From JACQPU01 sp039961715 (GTDB taxonomy: Bacteria > Bacteroidota > Ignavibacteria > UBA10030): a stretch of 52,947 nucleotides of DNA. The notes beneath the pieces were generated by a model. The model made no database searches and was not told where the DNA came from. It saw nothing but the letters and a program-made list of their open reading frames with translations. The stretch spans positions 1 through 52,947 of the forward strand of contig JABRVW010000012.1 in the NCBI GenBank assembly GCA_039961715.1. The letters are read 5' to 3'. The first letter of the stretch is position 1. Each line of letters begins with the position of its first letter. This document shows, in pieces, positions 28,792 through 37,275 of this stretch. Made by a program: the position numbers and the translations under genes.

Positions 28792-28814
28792 CCGGCAATT
28801 CAAACCTCTCAATT

Positions 28815-30299
28815 TCATGTATCGATCTGCGCCCGTTGGAGCTTCCCGCTATAGTCAACGTAAACGGTTTTCCATTCCGAATAGAATTCGTAAACCGTCC
28901 ATCCTCCTTCCCGGTGGCCGTTTCCGGTCTCCTTGACGCCTCCGAAAGGCATGTGAGCTTCCGCTCCAATGGTTGGTGCATTAATGTACGTAATTCCGGC
29001 CCGAATATCACGAATAGCCTGGTAGGCACTATTGATATCCTGCGTATAAACGGCCGAAGAAAGGCCGTATTTCGTCGAATTTGCCACTTCGATCGCTTCG
29101 GTGATGTTCTTCACACGAATGACCGCGAGAACGGGCCCAAAGATCTCCTCCGTAGCCACGCGCATGGAGGCTGTTACATCCCCGAGGATTGTGGGCTCAT
29201 AAAACCAGCCTTTGGCCAGGCCGTCCCCTGTAGCCCGCTTGCCACCCGTGAGCACCTTCGCACCCTCCTCAGTGCCGATTTTCACGTACCGATCGACAGT
29301 CTCCACCTGGCCCTGGTTTACAAGCGGACCCACCTCCGTTTCCTGCTTAAGGCCGTCTCCCAGCCGCAGCTTCCCAGTCCGATCGATCAGCATGGACAGG
29401 AACTTGTCATACACCTTTTCATGAACGATCAGCCGGCTGGTGGCCGTGCAGCGCTGGCCTGTCGTTCCGAACGCGCCCCATAACACGCCATCGAGTGCCA
29501 GGTCCAGGCGGGCGTCATCCATGACAATCTGCGCGTTTTTTCCGCCAAGCTCGAGCGATACCCGCTTCAAGGTCTTGGCCGCGACCTCCGAGATTTTCTT
29601 ACCGACCCCGGTTGATCCAGTGAAGCTGATCAGATCGATGTCGGGATGCTCCACGATGGCCATTCCGACCTGGGAACCTCCGCCATGGACGATGTTCACC
29701 ACGCCGTCTGGAATCCCGGCTTCGACCAGGATTTCCACAAGCTTCGCGGCCGTCTCGGGGGTGTCTGATGCCGGCTTGAATACCACGGTATTCCCGCACA
29801 CAAGGGCGGGAAACATCTTCCAGGTGGGAATGGCCATGGGGAAGTTCCATGGCGTGATGATCCCCGCCACGCCGATCGGCACCCGGATGGCCATATTGAA
29901 CTTGCTTGGCAGTTCTGACGGAACCGTGTGACCGAAGAGCCGTCGTCCCTCCGCCGCCGCGTAGTAGGCCGTGTCAATGCCCTCCTGGACGTCGCCGCGC
30001 GTCTCCAGAAGGACCTTCCCCATCTCCCGGGTCATGGTCTTCGCGAGCTCCTCCTTCCGCGCGGTCAGAAGATCGCCGACCTTGCGGAGGATGTCTCCGC
30101 GTGCGGGAGCGGGAACAAGCCTCCATTTTTCGAATGCATTCCGCGCAGCGCGCACGGCGTCATCCACGTCTTCCTTCGAAGACATCGGGAACGTACTGAG
30201 GACCTCGTCCCAATTCGCGGGATTTCGGTTCTCGAATGTCTTTCCTGATTTGGCATCAACCTGCCTGCCGTTGATGAAATTTCTGTAACTCTTGGACAT
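28815..30299 (-). CDS. Aldehyde dehydrogenase, probable aminoadipate-semialdehyde dehydrogenase
   Basis: NAD(P)-dependent aldehyde dehydrogenase of 494 residues. The catalytic set is complete: N152 in PWNFPMA, general base E250 in LELGGKN, and nucleophile C284 in TTGQRCTATSR, with the cofactor loop FTGSTGVGKK. The fold is the general ALDH type; the substrate is inferred from the lysine 6-aminotransferase gene directly downstream, whose product is 2-aminoadipate-6-semialdehyde. A 214-bp spacer with an inverted repeat separates them, so they may be one or two transcripts. Confidence 0.88.
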   Translation of the reverse strand: MSKSYRNFINGRQVDAKSGKTFENRNPANWDEVLSTFPMSSKEDVDDAVRAARNAFEKWRLVPAPARGDILRKVGDLLTARKEELAKTMTREMGKVLLETRGDVQEGIDTAYYAAAEGRRLFGHTVPSELPSKFNMAIRVPIGVAGIITPWNFPMAIPTWKMFPALVCGNTVVFKPASDTPETAAKLVEILVEAGIPDGVVNIVHGGGSQVGMAIVEHPDIDLISFTGSTGVGKKISEVAAKTLKRVSLELGGKNAQIVMDDARLDLALDGVLWGAFGTTGQRCTATSRLIVHEKVYDKFLSMLIDRTGKLRLGDGLKQETEVGPLVNQGQVETVDRYVKIGTEEGAKVLTGGKRATGDGLAKGWFYEPTILGDVTASMRVATEEIFGPVLAVIRVKNITEAIEVANSTKYGLSSAVYTQDINSAYQAIRDIRAGITYINAPTIGAEAHMPFGGVKETGNGHREGGWTVYEFYSEWKTVYVDYSGKLQRAQIDT

Positions 30300-30354
30300 G
30301 AAATGCTCTCTTTCTGTCGTTTGGAGAAATCTTCCGCCTTGCTATTTTATGTTT

Positions 30355-31668
30355 CTATTTTTTTGTTTCCGCGCCCAGTCCCAATCGTGCGAATACAGCA
30401 TCCACGTGTTTTACGTTTTTTTTCAGATCGAAGATCTCTTCCATGTCGTTCTCATCCAGGATCTTCTGAATCTCACTGTCTTTCCTGATCAAGTCCTCGA
30501 AGTTCTCCCTTCCGCCCTCCCACACCTCCATGGCGTGGGTCTGGACGATCCGGTAGGCATCCTCCCGTTTCATTCCCTTCTTCGCCAATGCCAGCAGGAC
30601 CGACTGGGAGAAGATCAGTCCTTTTGTGCGCTCCAGATTCTTCAGCATGTTCTCAGGGTAAACGAGCAGGTTGGAGAGGATATCGGTGAACTGGGCCAGC
30701 ATGTAATCGAGGAGGATGCAGCTGTCAGGAATGACGATGCGCTCGACGGAGGAGTGGGTGATGTCGCGTTCGTGCCAGAGCGCCACGTTTTCCAGCGCAG
30801 CGACCGCATTGCCCCTGAGCACCCGTGCCAGGCCGGCGATCCGCTCGCAGGTGATCGGGTTCCGTTTGTGCGGCATGGCCGAGGAGCCTTTTTGCCCCCT
30901 GGAAAAATACTCTTCGACCTCGAGCACTTCGGTCTTCTGCAAGTGCCTGATTTCGGTCGCGAACTTCTCCAGGGAGGCACCGATGACAGCAAGCGTTGCC
31001 ATGTACTCCGCATGCCGATCGCGCTGGAGGACCTGGGTGGAGACTGGCGCGGGCTTCAGGCCAAGCCTTGTGCAGACGAACGCTTCGACGGAAGGATCGA
31101 TGTGCGCATACGTACCCACCGCGCCTGAAATCTGTCCCACGGAGATCGTTTCCATCGCCGCGTTCATTCTCGCGATGTTCCGCTCCGTCTCGGCATACCA
31201 GAGGGCAAACTTCAGCCCGAGCGTCACGGGCTCGGCGTGAATCCCGTGGGTCCGTCCGACCATGACCGTATGCTTGTGCTCAACGGCCCGCCTGGCAAGG
31301 ATTTTCCTCAGCTCCTCCAAATCCTCCAGAATCAGCTCCGCCGATTGTTTCATCTGAACCGCCAGAGCGGTATCGAGCACGTCGGACGATGTCATTCCCA
31401 GATGGATGAACCGGGATTCAGGGCCGACGGTTTCCCCAACATTGGTCAGGAACGCGATCACATCATGCTTCACTTCGCGTTCAATCTCCCCGATCCGCGC
31501 GATATCAAACGACGCCTTCCGACGGATTGTTTGCACCGCCTCCGCGGGAATCACCCCGATGGAAGCCTGCGCCTCGCAGGCAAGAAGTTCGATCTCCAGC
31601 CAGAGCCGGAACTTGTTCTCCTCTTCCCAGATGCTCCCCATGCGGGGCCGTGTGTAGCGTGCAATCAC
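30355..31668 (-). CDS. purB: Adenylosuccinate lyase
   Basis: Acts twice in purine synthesis (SAICAR and adenylosuccinate cleavage). The 437-residue protein has the fumarase/aspartase signature SSAMPHKRNPITCE, plus early HDVIAFL, FIHLGMTSSDVLDTALA and GRTHGIHAEP. The start is GTG at 31668, overlapping the HtrA-like gene stop (GTGA), so translation is coupled to that protease. Confidence 0.97.
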   Translation of the reverse strand: MIARYTRPRMGSIWEEENKFRLWLEIELLACEAQASIGVIPAEAVQTIRRKASFDIARIGEIEREVKHDVIAFLTNVGETVGPESRFIHLGMTSSDVLDTALAVQMKQSAELILEDLEELRKILARRAVEHKHTVMVGRTHGIHAEPVTLGLKFALWYAETERNIARMNAAMETISVGQISGAVGTYAHIDPSVEAFVCTRLGLKPAPVSTQVLQRDRHAEYMATLAVIGASLEKFATEIRHLQKTEVLEVEEYFSRGQKGSSAMPHKRNPITCERIAGLARVLRGNAVAALENVALWHERDITHSSVERIVIPDSCILLDYMLAQFTDILSNLLVYPENMLKNLERTKGLIFSQSVLLALAKKGMKREDAYRIVQTHAMEVWEGGRENFEDLIRKDSEIQKILDENDMEEIFDLKKNVKHVDAVFARLGLGAETKK

Positions 31669-32870
31669 GACGGTTTTCGGCCAAGGGTGACGGTAATGTT
31701 TGTTGTCGCCCGGTCGCGATACACCTTCATTGCGAGGGTCTCGCCGGGCCGGGAGTCGCTCAGGAGAACGTAGAGATCGTCTTCCGTGGAAATCTTCTGC
31801 CCATTCACTTCCGTGATGATATCCCCCACCCTCAATCCTCCTTTCGCGGCGGGACCGTTCCGTTCCACGTCGCTCACAATCACCCCTTCGGCACGCTGAA
31901 GCCCGAAGTAGCGGGCGATGCGCGCATCCACCGACTGGAAGTCAAATCCGTGCCAGCTGTCGCGCGCCACCTGACCGCTGCGCTTCAACTCGGCCACGAC
32001 GCGTTTGACCTTGTTGATCGGGATGGCAAAGCCGTATCCGACAAACGTCGTGCTCTGCCCGCCGGTGAAGATCAGCGTGTTCATGCCGATGACATCGCCC
32101 ATGCTGTTGACCAGCGGGCCTCCGCTGTTTCCACCGTTGATCGCCGCGTCGGTTTCAATCATATCGCGATAGAATCTGTTTTCGACACGGCCGAGGTTCA
32201 TTCCCGTGGAACTGACAACCCCCACCGTGACGGTCGGCTTGTCGTTGATCTCAAACAGGCCAAAGGGATTGCCGAAGGCGATGGCCCATTCGCCGATGAG
32301 AATGTCGTCGGAATTGCCGAGGTTCAGGGACGGAAGGTTGTTGCCGTCCACTTTCAGGAGGGCGATGTCGCTCACGGGGTCTGTGCCGATGAGCCTCGCT
32401 TCCAGCTTTTCTCCGCTCGTGAGCGTCACGGTGATCTCTGCGGCGTTGCCCGCCACGTGATCGTTGGTGACAATGTATCCGTCGGATGAAATGATGAATC
32501 CGGACCCGAGCCCCTTCACCTGCTGGCGGTAGGACCGGTCGCCGAAGAATCGACGCATCCACGGATCGTCGCCGAAGAACCGATAGAACGGGTCTCTGTA
32601 CTCCCGGATCTCGATCACGTTGATGCCGACCACGGCGGGGCTGACTTTGGCCACGGCGCGCGTGATTGCGTTCTGGCGGGACGCAGAGACCGCCGCGCCG
32701 GCGTCCTGTGGTTTCCCGTTCTCCTGCTGTGCCGTCGGGAAAGCCTCGTCGAATTCCGCAACTTGTTCGACCGGCGCAGGGAGGGCCGGGCGGATGGAAT
32801 AACCGAGCCCCATCCCCACCAGGAGAGGAATCAAGAGGATCATGACACCGCGTAAGATTTGTCCGCTCAT
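31665..32870 (-). CDS. HtrA/DegP-type trypsin-like serine protease with one PDZ domain
   Basis: Periplasmic quality-control protease of 401 residues. An N-terminal membrane anchor (about 7-25) is followed by a low-complexity linker and a protease domain with the triad H138 (VTNDHVAG), D168 (DPVSDIALLK) and S249 (GGNSGGP). A single PDZ domain follows (about 310-395: GVIVSDVERNGPAAKGGLRVGD). The anchor plus one PDZ fits the DegS/HhoA type more than DegP. It overlaps purB and the plsY stop by 4 bp each. Confidence 0.93.
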   Translation of the reverse strand: MSGQILRGVMILLIPLLVGMGLGYSIRPALPAPVEQVAEFDEAFPTAQQENGKPQDAGAAVSASRQNAITRAVAKVSPAVVGINVIEIREYRDPFYRFFGDDPWMRRFFGDRSYRQQVKGLGSGFIISSDGYIVTNDHVAGNAAEITVTLTSGEKLEARLIGTDPVSDIALLKVDGNNLPSLNLGNSDDILIGEWAIAFGNPFGLFEINDKPTVTVGVVSSTGMNLGRVENRFYRDMIETDAAINGGNSGGPLVNSMGDVIGMNTLIFTGGQSTTFVGYGFAIPINKVKRVVAELKRSGQVARDSWHGFDFQSVDARIARYFGLQRAEGVIVSDVERNGPAAKGGLRVGDIITEVNGQKISTEDDLYVLLSDSRPGETLAMKVYRDRATTNITVTLGRKPS

Positions 32871-33535
32871 AGCGTTCGCTCCTTGTCGGGAGACGGGCTT
32901 CGTTCACCCGACGTTGGTTCTTCCGGGCGAGGTTGCGCCAACTCCTGCCACCCCTCGTGGTGGCGAAGGTACAACACCGCGCTCAGACAGACGGCAAGAA
33001 TCCTGAATTCTGTCAGTGTCGCCTGCGAAGTCATGACGGCCGCAACCGAGGGTGCAGGTAACAGAAAGAGAACAATCGGGGTGGCCAGGGTCGCGAGAAG
33101 ATTCGCCGCCAGGATCGTCTGTTTCGTTGCTTTCAGGACGGCCCAGAGCGTGCACCAGACTATAGTGTAGGCCAGGCCGATGAGAAAGAGGCCACCGCAG
33201 GCTGTGGCAAGTCCCCGCCCCCCCTTGAATCCAAGCCATACCGGGTAGTTGTGCCCGATGACGGATCCCAGGAGAGCGAGGGCGGCAACCCAAAAGGCAT
33301 CCCCCAGGATCCATGCAACCCAGACGGCTACTCCCCCCTTCACTCCATCCAACACCCCCACGAGGATCCCCATTCCCTTCGATCCCGTCACAACGCTTGC
33401 ATTCAATGCTCCCACGTTTCCGCTCCCGGCGGAGCGAATGTCCACCCTTGAGCGCCATTGGACGAGGATGTAGCCGATGGGGACTGATCCTATGAGGTAT
33501 CCGCCAAGAAAGCCGAGAACGAGGGGAAGGGACAA
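32867..33535 (-). CDS. plsY: Glycerol-3-phosphate acyltransferase PlsY, copy 1
   Basis: Membrane acyltransferase (222 residues) moving an acyl group from acyl phosphate to glycerol 3-phosphate. Motif 1 reads AGSGNVGALN (38-45 region; the usual form is GSGNxGxTN, so a Thr is replaced by Leu). Motif 2 is GHNYPVWLGFKGGRGLAT, with GGR in place of the common GGK. About five hydrophobic helices are visible. A charged C-terminal tail (PRPEEPTSGERSPSPDKERT) is unusual. The start is a TTG at 33535; no ATG or GTG occurs in frame before a stop. Confidence 0.9.
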   Translation of the reverse strand: MSLPLVLGFLGGYLIGSVPIGYILVQWRSRVDIRSAGSGNVGALNASVVTGSKGMGILVGVLDGVKGGVAVWVAWILGDAFWVAALALLGSVIGHNYPVWLGFKGGRGLATACGGLFLIGLAYTIVWCTLWAVLKATKQTILAANLLATLATPIVLFLLPAPSVAAVMTSQATLTEFRILAVCLSAVLYLRHHEGWQELAQPRPEEPTSGERSPSPDKERTL

Positions 33536-33633
33536 GGTGAAATGTACGTTAATTCTTAAAAATTACAGAAAAGAGGGAGGAGAATCAATAGTCTGAAGGA
33601 TGCAGATGGGGCAAAAGCTGGAATGCGCGGGGG

Positions 33634-34629
33634 CTATTCCCCTTTTGCATCTCGGGTCATGAGCTCTGCGGTCGCCTTATGGGGGTCCTTGCCTTCGTAG
33701 AGCATTTCGTACACAGCGTCCACAATCGGCATTTCGACGCGATGTTTCTTTGCCAATGCGCGCACGGATCTTGTTGAGGCCACGCCCTCTGCCACCATCA
33801 GCATTTCCTTCAGGATGGTTTCCAGCGGCCTCCCCTTCCCGATTTGCTCCCCTACATAGCGGTTTCTGCTGTGCCGGCTCATGCAGGTGACTATGAGGTC
33901 TCCGATGCCTGAGAGCCCTGCGAATGTGCGCGGCTGTGCGCCCATCTTGACTCCAAGTCGGGTGATTTCATAGATCCCGCGCGTCATGATCGCGGCCTTG
34001 GTGTTATCGCCGAACCCTGCTCCGTCGGATATCCCCGCGCCGATTGCGATTACGTTCTTGATCGCTCCTCCCAACTCCACCCCGCGGATATCCTCGTTCA
34101 CATAGACCCTGAAGTAGGGTGTCATGAAAGCATCCTGCACGGCCTTGGCCGTACGCGTCCGGTAAGCGGCGGACACAATGGCGGTCGGGATCTTGCGGCT
34201 CACCTCCTCCGCATGGCTGGGTCCCGAGAGAATCGCCACGTTCTCCTTCTTTTCATGCTTCAGCACATCAAGAAGCACCTCCGACATTGTCATCAGGCTG
34301 TCATTCTCAATGCCTTTCGCGACGTTGCACACGATCGTATCCTCAAGATCGAGATCTGCGATGCGTTCAATAACCGACCTGAGAAACTGGGACGGCACCG
34401 CGGCAACGATCAGATCTCTCTGATGGCAGGCCTTTTCGATATCGCTCAGGATATCAAGTTGAGGGGGGAGGAAGATCCCGGGGAGAAAATCGGGGTTTTC
34501 ACGCTTTGCGCGCATGATCTCGGCCTGAGCGGCCTTATACGTCCAGAGATTGACGTCATGCCCGTTTTCCAGAAGAACGAGGGCAAGAGTCGTTCCCCAG
34601 CTTCCTGCACCGAGAACGGTCGCTTTCAT
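33634..34629 (-). CDS. gpsA: Glycerol-3-phosphate dehydrogenase [NAD(P)+]
   Basis: Reduces dihydroxyacetone phosphate to glycerol 3-phosphate, the substrate of PlsY. The 331-residue protein has the N-terminal VLGAGSWGTTLALVLLENGHDV dinucleotide fold, VAAVPSQFLRSV, and AIGAGISDGAGFGDNTKAAIMTRG, LSGIGDLIVTC in the catalytic domain. ATG 34629 (MKATVLG) is used; the open frame to 34671 runs through a hairpin in the spacer. Its position between two plsY genes matches its role as their supplier. Confidence 0.97.
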   Translation of the reverse strand: MKATVLGAGSWGTTLALVLLENGHDVNLWTYKAAQAEIMRAKRENPDFLPGIFLPPQLDILSDIEKACHQRDLIVAAVPSQFLRSVIERIADLDLEDTIVCNVAKGIENDSLMTMSEVLLDVLKHEKKENVAILSGPSHAEEVSRKIPTAIVSAAYRTRTAKAVQDAFMTPYFRVYVNEDIRGVELGGAIKNVIAIGAGISDGAGFGDNTKAAIMTRGIYEITRLGVKMGAQPRTFAGLSGIGDLIVTCMSRHSRNRYVGEQIGKGRPLETILKEMLMVAEGVASTRSVRALAKKHRVEMPIVDAVYEMLYEGKDPHKATAELMTRDAKGE

Positions 34630-34643
34630 GAGAGATGATAGGT

Positions 34644-34670
34644 TGCCTGTCGGATTCACTCCGGCAGGCA
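34644..34670. repeat. REP-like palindrome upstream of gpsA
   Basis: Arms tgcctgtcgga (34644-34654) and tccggcaggca (34660-34670), 5-nt loop, 11-bp stem with one G-U pair. It is 15-41 nt before the gpsA start, with no T-run, so it is not a normal terminator. Palindromes of the TGCCTGCCGGCAGGCA kind recur in many bacterial genomes. Confidence 0.6.
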
Positions 34671-34682
34671 TTCAGAGGGTTT

Positions 34683-34702
34683 CCGGCTCCCCGGGGGGCC
34701 GG
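34683..34702. repeat. GC palindrome between plsY copy 2 and gpsA
   Basis: ccggctcccc (34683-34692) and ggggggccgg (34693-34702) pair over 10 bp with one wobble. It stands 12 bp from the REP-like hairpin, forming a tandem pair of hairpins in a 92-bp spacer. No T-run follows on either strand. Confidence 0.5.
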
Positions 34703-34721
34703 CGTGCAAGGTCGGATCCGA

Positions 34722-35393
34722 CTACTCGACTTTCTTCCGCTCGCCGAGGATCCTCTTTTCTGTTCCTTCGATCAACCGCCGGATGTTCTGGCGGTGGGAA
34801 TACAGAAGGAGGATGGCCACGCTGAGGCTAAAGATGATAAGCGTCTTGTAGCTGTGGATCTGATCACCGAAGATGTTATAGCGGACAAACAGGGTAGCGG
34901 GGAAAGCCACTGCGGCGCTGATGGAGCCCAGAGACACGTACTTGTAGGCGATGAACACGATGAAGAACACCGCCGCGGAAATGCCGAATTCCACGGGCGC
35001 CACGCCGAGGAGCATGCCGGCCGCTGTCGCGATGCCTTTGCCCCCGCGAAATCCCGCGAACACGGTCCAAATATGGCCGACGATCGCCGCGGAACCGCAG
35101 ATGATCTGAATGACGGTGAAATCATCGAATGGCGTGCGGTTGTAGAACGGAAGCGTCGGATCCCAGAACAACCTCGCAATGAAGACGGTGGCGACGAAGC
35201 CCTTCGCAAAATCGATGGCCATGACGAACACTCCGGACTTCCATCCGAGCACCCGGAACACATTTGTGCCGCCGGCGTTCCCGCTTCCCCGTGTGCGAAT
35301 GTCGAATCCGTGCAACCACTTGGACAACATCAGTGACGTCGGGATCGAGCCGAGGATGTAACTAAGGACGACGACGATGGCCAGGTTGATCAT
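34722..35393 (-). CDS. plsY: Glycerol-3-phosphate acyltransferase PlsY, copy 2
   Basis: Second PlsY-type protein, 223 residues, clearly different in sequence from copy 1. Motif 1 reads RGSGNAGGTN (35-44), motif 2 GHIWTVFAGFRGGKGIATAAG, with the GGK form. Several membrane helices; a basic C-terminus (EKRILGERKKVE). It has the more canonical Thr and Lys, so it may be the main enzyme, with copy 1 specialised. It lies 92 bp upstream of gpsA. Confidence 0.92.
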   Translation of the reverse strand: MINLAIVVVLSYILGSIPTSLMLSKWLHGFDIRTRGSGNAGGTNVFRVLGWKSGVFVMAIDFAKGFVATVFIARLFWDPTLPFYNRTPFDDFTVIQIICGSAAIVGHIWTVFAGFRGGKGIATAAGMLLGVAPVEFGISAAVFFIVFIAYKYVSLGSISAAVAFPATLFVRYNIFGDQIHSYKTLIIFSLSVAILLLYSHRQNIRRLIEGTEKRILGERKKVE

Positions 35394-35468
35394 AAGAGGA
35401 AAGGAATCCCTTCTCCGGAATGTTGCTTATTTCATAATGGTACGCAGAGCCGCGTTCAGATGCAAGCG

Positions 35469-36191
35469 TCAGGGTGTATCGGCGGTCACGTCCCACCGTG
35501 CGAGGATTCGCTCGCCGAGATCGAGATCTTCGCGCGTCGTAATCTTGATGTTGTCGTAACTTCCCTCAACAATCCGCGCCCGGATTCCGATCCGTTCAAC
35601 AAGAGCCGCCTCGTCGGTGGCGAAGAATCGGTCCTTCAACGCCCTTTCAAAGGCTTTGAGCAGAATTCCGGCATTAAAGGCCTGGGGCGTTTGAATCAGC
35701 CAAAGCGCCGTCCGGTCGAGAGTCTGGTCGAAGAATCCCCCTCCGTTCGAGCGACGAATCGTGTCCTTGGGTTGAACCGCGGGAACCGCGGCCTCATGCC
35801 GGGCGCACTCTTCAACGACGCGGGAGATCAGTCGCGGGGAGACGAACGGCCTCACGCCGTCATGAACAAGCACGATGTCAGTGGCTCGAAGATGAAGCAG
35901 GCGCAGTACGTTGTAGACGGAATCCTGCCGTTGGGCTCCTCCGGCAACAATCTTGCTGACCTTGTTCAGACGGTAGCGCGCAACCAGCTGTTCAGCCTCG
36001 GCGATCGCGTTTTCCGGCACGGCCAATCCCACCTCATCCACCATCGCCGTTTCCTCAAAGCGTCTGAGCGTATGGACAAGCACGGGGAGGTCGCCCAGCT
36101 GGAGAAACTGCTTGGCCGTTGGCCCGCCCAGACGGGCGCCCATGCCGGCCGCCGGAACGACTGCGTAGATTTTTGGTCTGTTCCGCTCCAT
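35469..36191 (-). CDS. ispD: 2-C-methyl-D-erythritol 4-phosphate cytidylyltransferase
   Basis: Third step of the MEP isoprenoid pathway; makes CDP-ME from CTP. The 240-residue protein has AVVPAAGMGARLGGPTAKQF (CTP-binding loop), VHDGVRPFV and DEAALVERIG, standard for the family. The ATG at 36191 lies 11 bp after the queA stop; the long upstream open frame is a queA shadow. IspF is not fused and not in the window. Confidence 0.96.
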   Translation of the reverse strand: MERNRPKIYAVVPAAGMGARLGGPTAKQFLQLGDLPVLVHTLRRFEETAMVDEVGLAVPENAIAEAEQLVARYRLNKVSKIVAGGAQRQDSVYNVLRLLHLRATDIVLVHDGVRPFVSPRLISRVVEECARHEAAVPAVQPKDTIRRSNGGGFFDQTLDRTALWLIQTPQAFNAGILLKAFERALKDRFFATDEAALVERIGIRARIVEGSYDNIKITTREDLDLGERILARWDVTADTP

Positions 36192-36202
36192 TGCGTTCAG
36201 GG

Positions 36203-37240
36203 TCAGAGAATCAGCATCGCGTCGCCGTAGCTGTAGAACCGATATCCTTCCTTGATGGCACGTTTGTAGGCGCGCATCATGAATTCGTGACCGGCAAATG
36301 CACTCACGAGCATCATGAGGGTCGATTCGGGCAGATGGAAGTTCGTGATAAGGTGATCGGCGATCTTGAAGTCGTAGGGTGGAAAGATGAATTTGTCGGT
36401 CCACCCTTTCGACGGTTTCACATGACCGTCGGACGTCACACTCGATTCCAGCGCCCGGCAGGTACTCGTGCCGACCACAAACACAGACCGTTTCGCATCG
36501 ATCGCTTTGTTGATCTGGTGGGCGGCCTCGGGCGTGATCTCGTAGTACTCGGAATCCATCTTGTGCTTCGTCAGGTCTTCCACTTCAACCGGCCGGAAGG
36601 AACCCAGTCCAACATGCAGGACAACCGGAACGACCTTCACGCCCTTCGACTCGGCCTTGCGGAGGAGCTGTTTGGTGAAATGAAGTCCTGCGGTTGGCGC
36701 CGCGACGGCGCCGAGCACTCTGGCATACACGGTCTGATACGCTTCCTTGTCGCGTTCCGTGGGATCACGCTTGATGTAGTACGGAAGCGGCGTCATGCCA
36801 ATCCGCTCGATGATCTTGAAGAAATCGCCCTTGTGATTGAACCGGACGGTGCGGCCGCGGGAGGTCGTGTTGTCGATGACCTCGCACCACAGCTTTCCGT
36901 CGTCGAAGAAGATCTTGTTGCCGATCCGCACCTTCCGCGCCGGGTCGACAATGACATCCCAGATGTTCTCCTCGGCATTGAGCTCGCGAAGGAGGAACAC
37001 TTCGATCTTTGCGTTCGTCTTCTCCTTTTTGCCGAAGAGTCGGGCCTGAAACACGCGCGTTTCATTGACCACGAGACAGTCCCCTCGGTTCAGGTAATCG
37101 ACGATTTCATAGAACCGGCGGTCTTCGATGGACTCGTCGGCCCGGTTCAGGACCATGAGCCGCGATTTGTCGCGCGGCTTGACCGGATGCTTGGCAATGA
37201 GGTTCCGTGGAAGCGGATATTTGAAATCTGAAAGCTTCAT
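36203..37240 (-). CDS. queA: S-adenosylmethionine:tRNA ribosyltransferase-isomerase QueA
   Basis: Builds epoxyqueuosine in tRNA using the ribosyl part of SAM. The protein has 345 residues. Family blocks: FKYPLPRNLIAKHPV, RDKSRLMVLNR, PYYIKRDPTERDKEAYQTVYA, GAVAAPTAGLHFTKQLL and TNFHLPESTLMMLVSAFAG. It lies 35 bp after ppdK and 11 bp before ispD, probably in the same transcript. Confidence 0.97.
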   Translation of the reverse strand: MKLSDFKYPLPRNLIAKHPVKPRDKSRLMVLNRADESIEDRRFYEIVDYLNRGDCLVVNETRVFQARLFGKKEKTNAKIEVFLLRELNAEENIWDVIVDPARKVRIGNKIFFDDGKLWCEVIDNTTSRGRTVRFNHKGDFFKIIERIGMTPLPYYIKRDPTERDKEAYQTVYARVLGAVAAPTAGLHFTKQLLRKAESKGVKVVPVVLHVGLGSFRPVEVEDLTKHKMDSEYYEITPEAAHQINKAIDAKRSVFVVGTSTCRALESSVTSDGHVKPSKGWTDKFIFPPYDFKIADHLITNFHLPESTLMMLVSAFAGHEFMMRAYKRAIKEGYRFYSYGDAMLIL

Positions 37241-37275
37241 TCACCTGTCCTTGTTGATAATGTCCTGAGAGCTCT

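Noticed and set aside
33536..33600. TTGATT-17-TAATTT upstream of plsY copy 1
   Set aside because: The -10 matches the consensus at only three of six positions; too weak to call a promoter.
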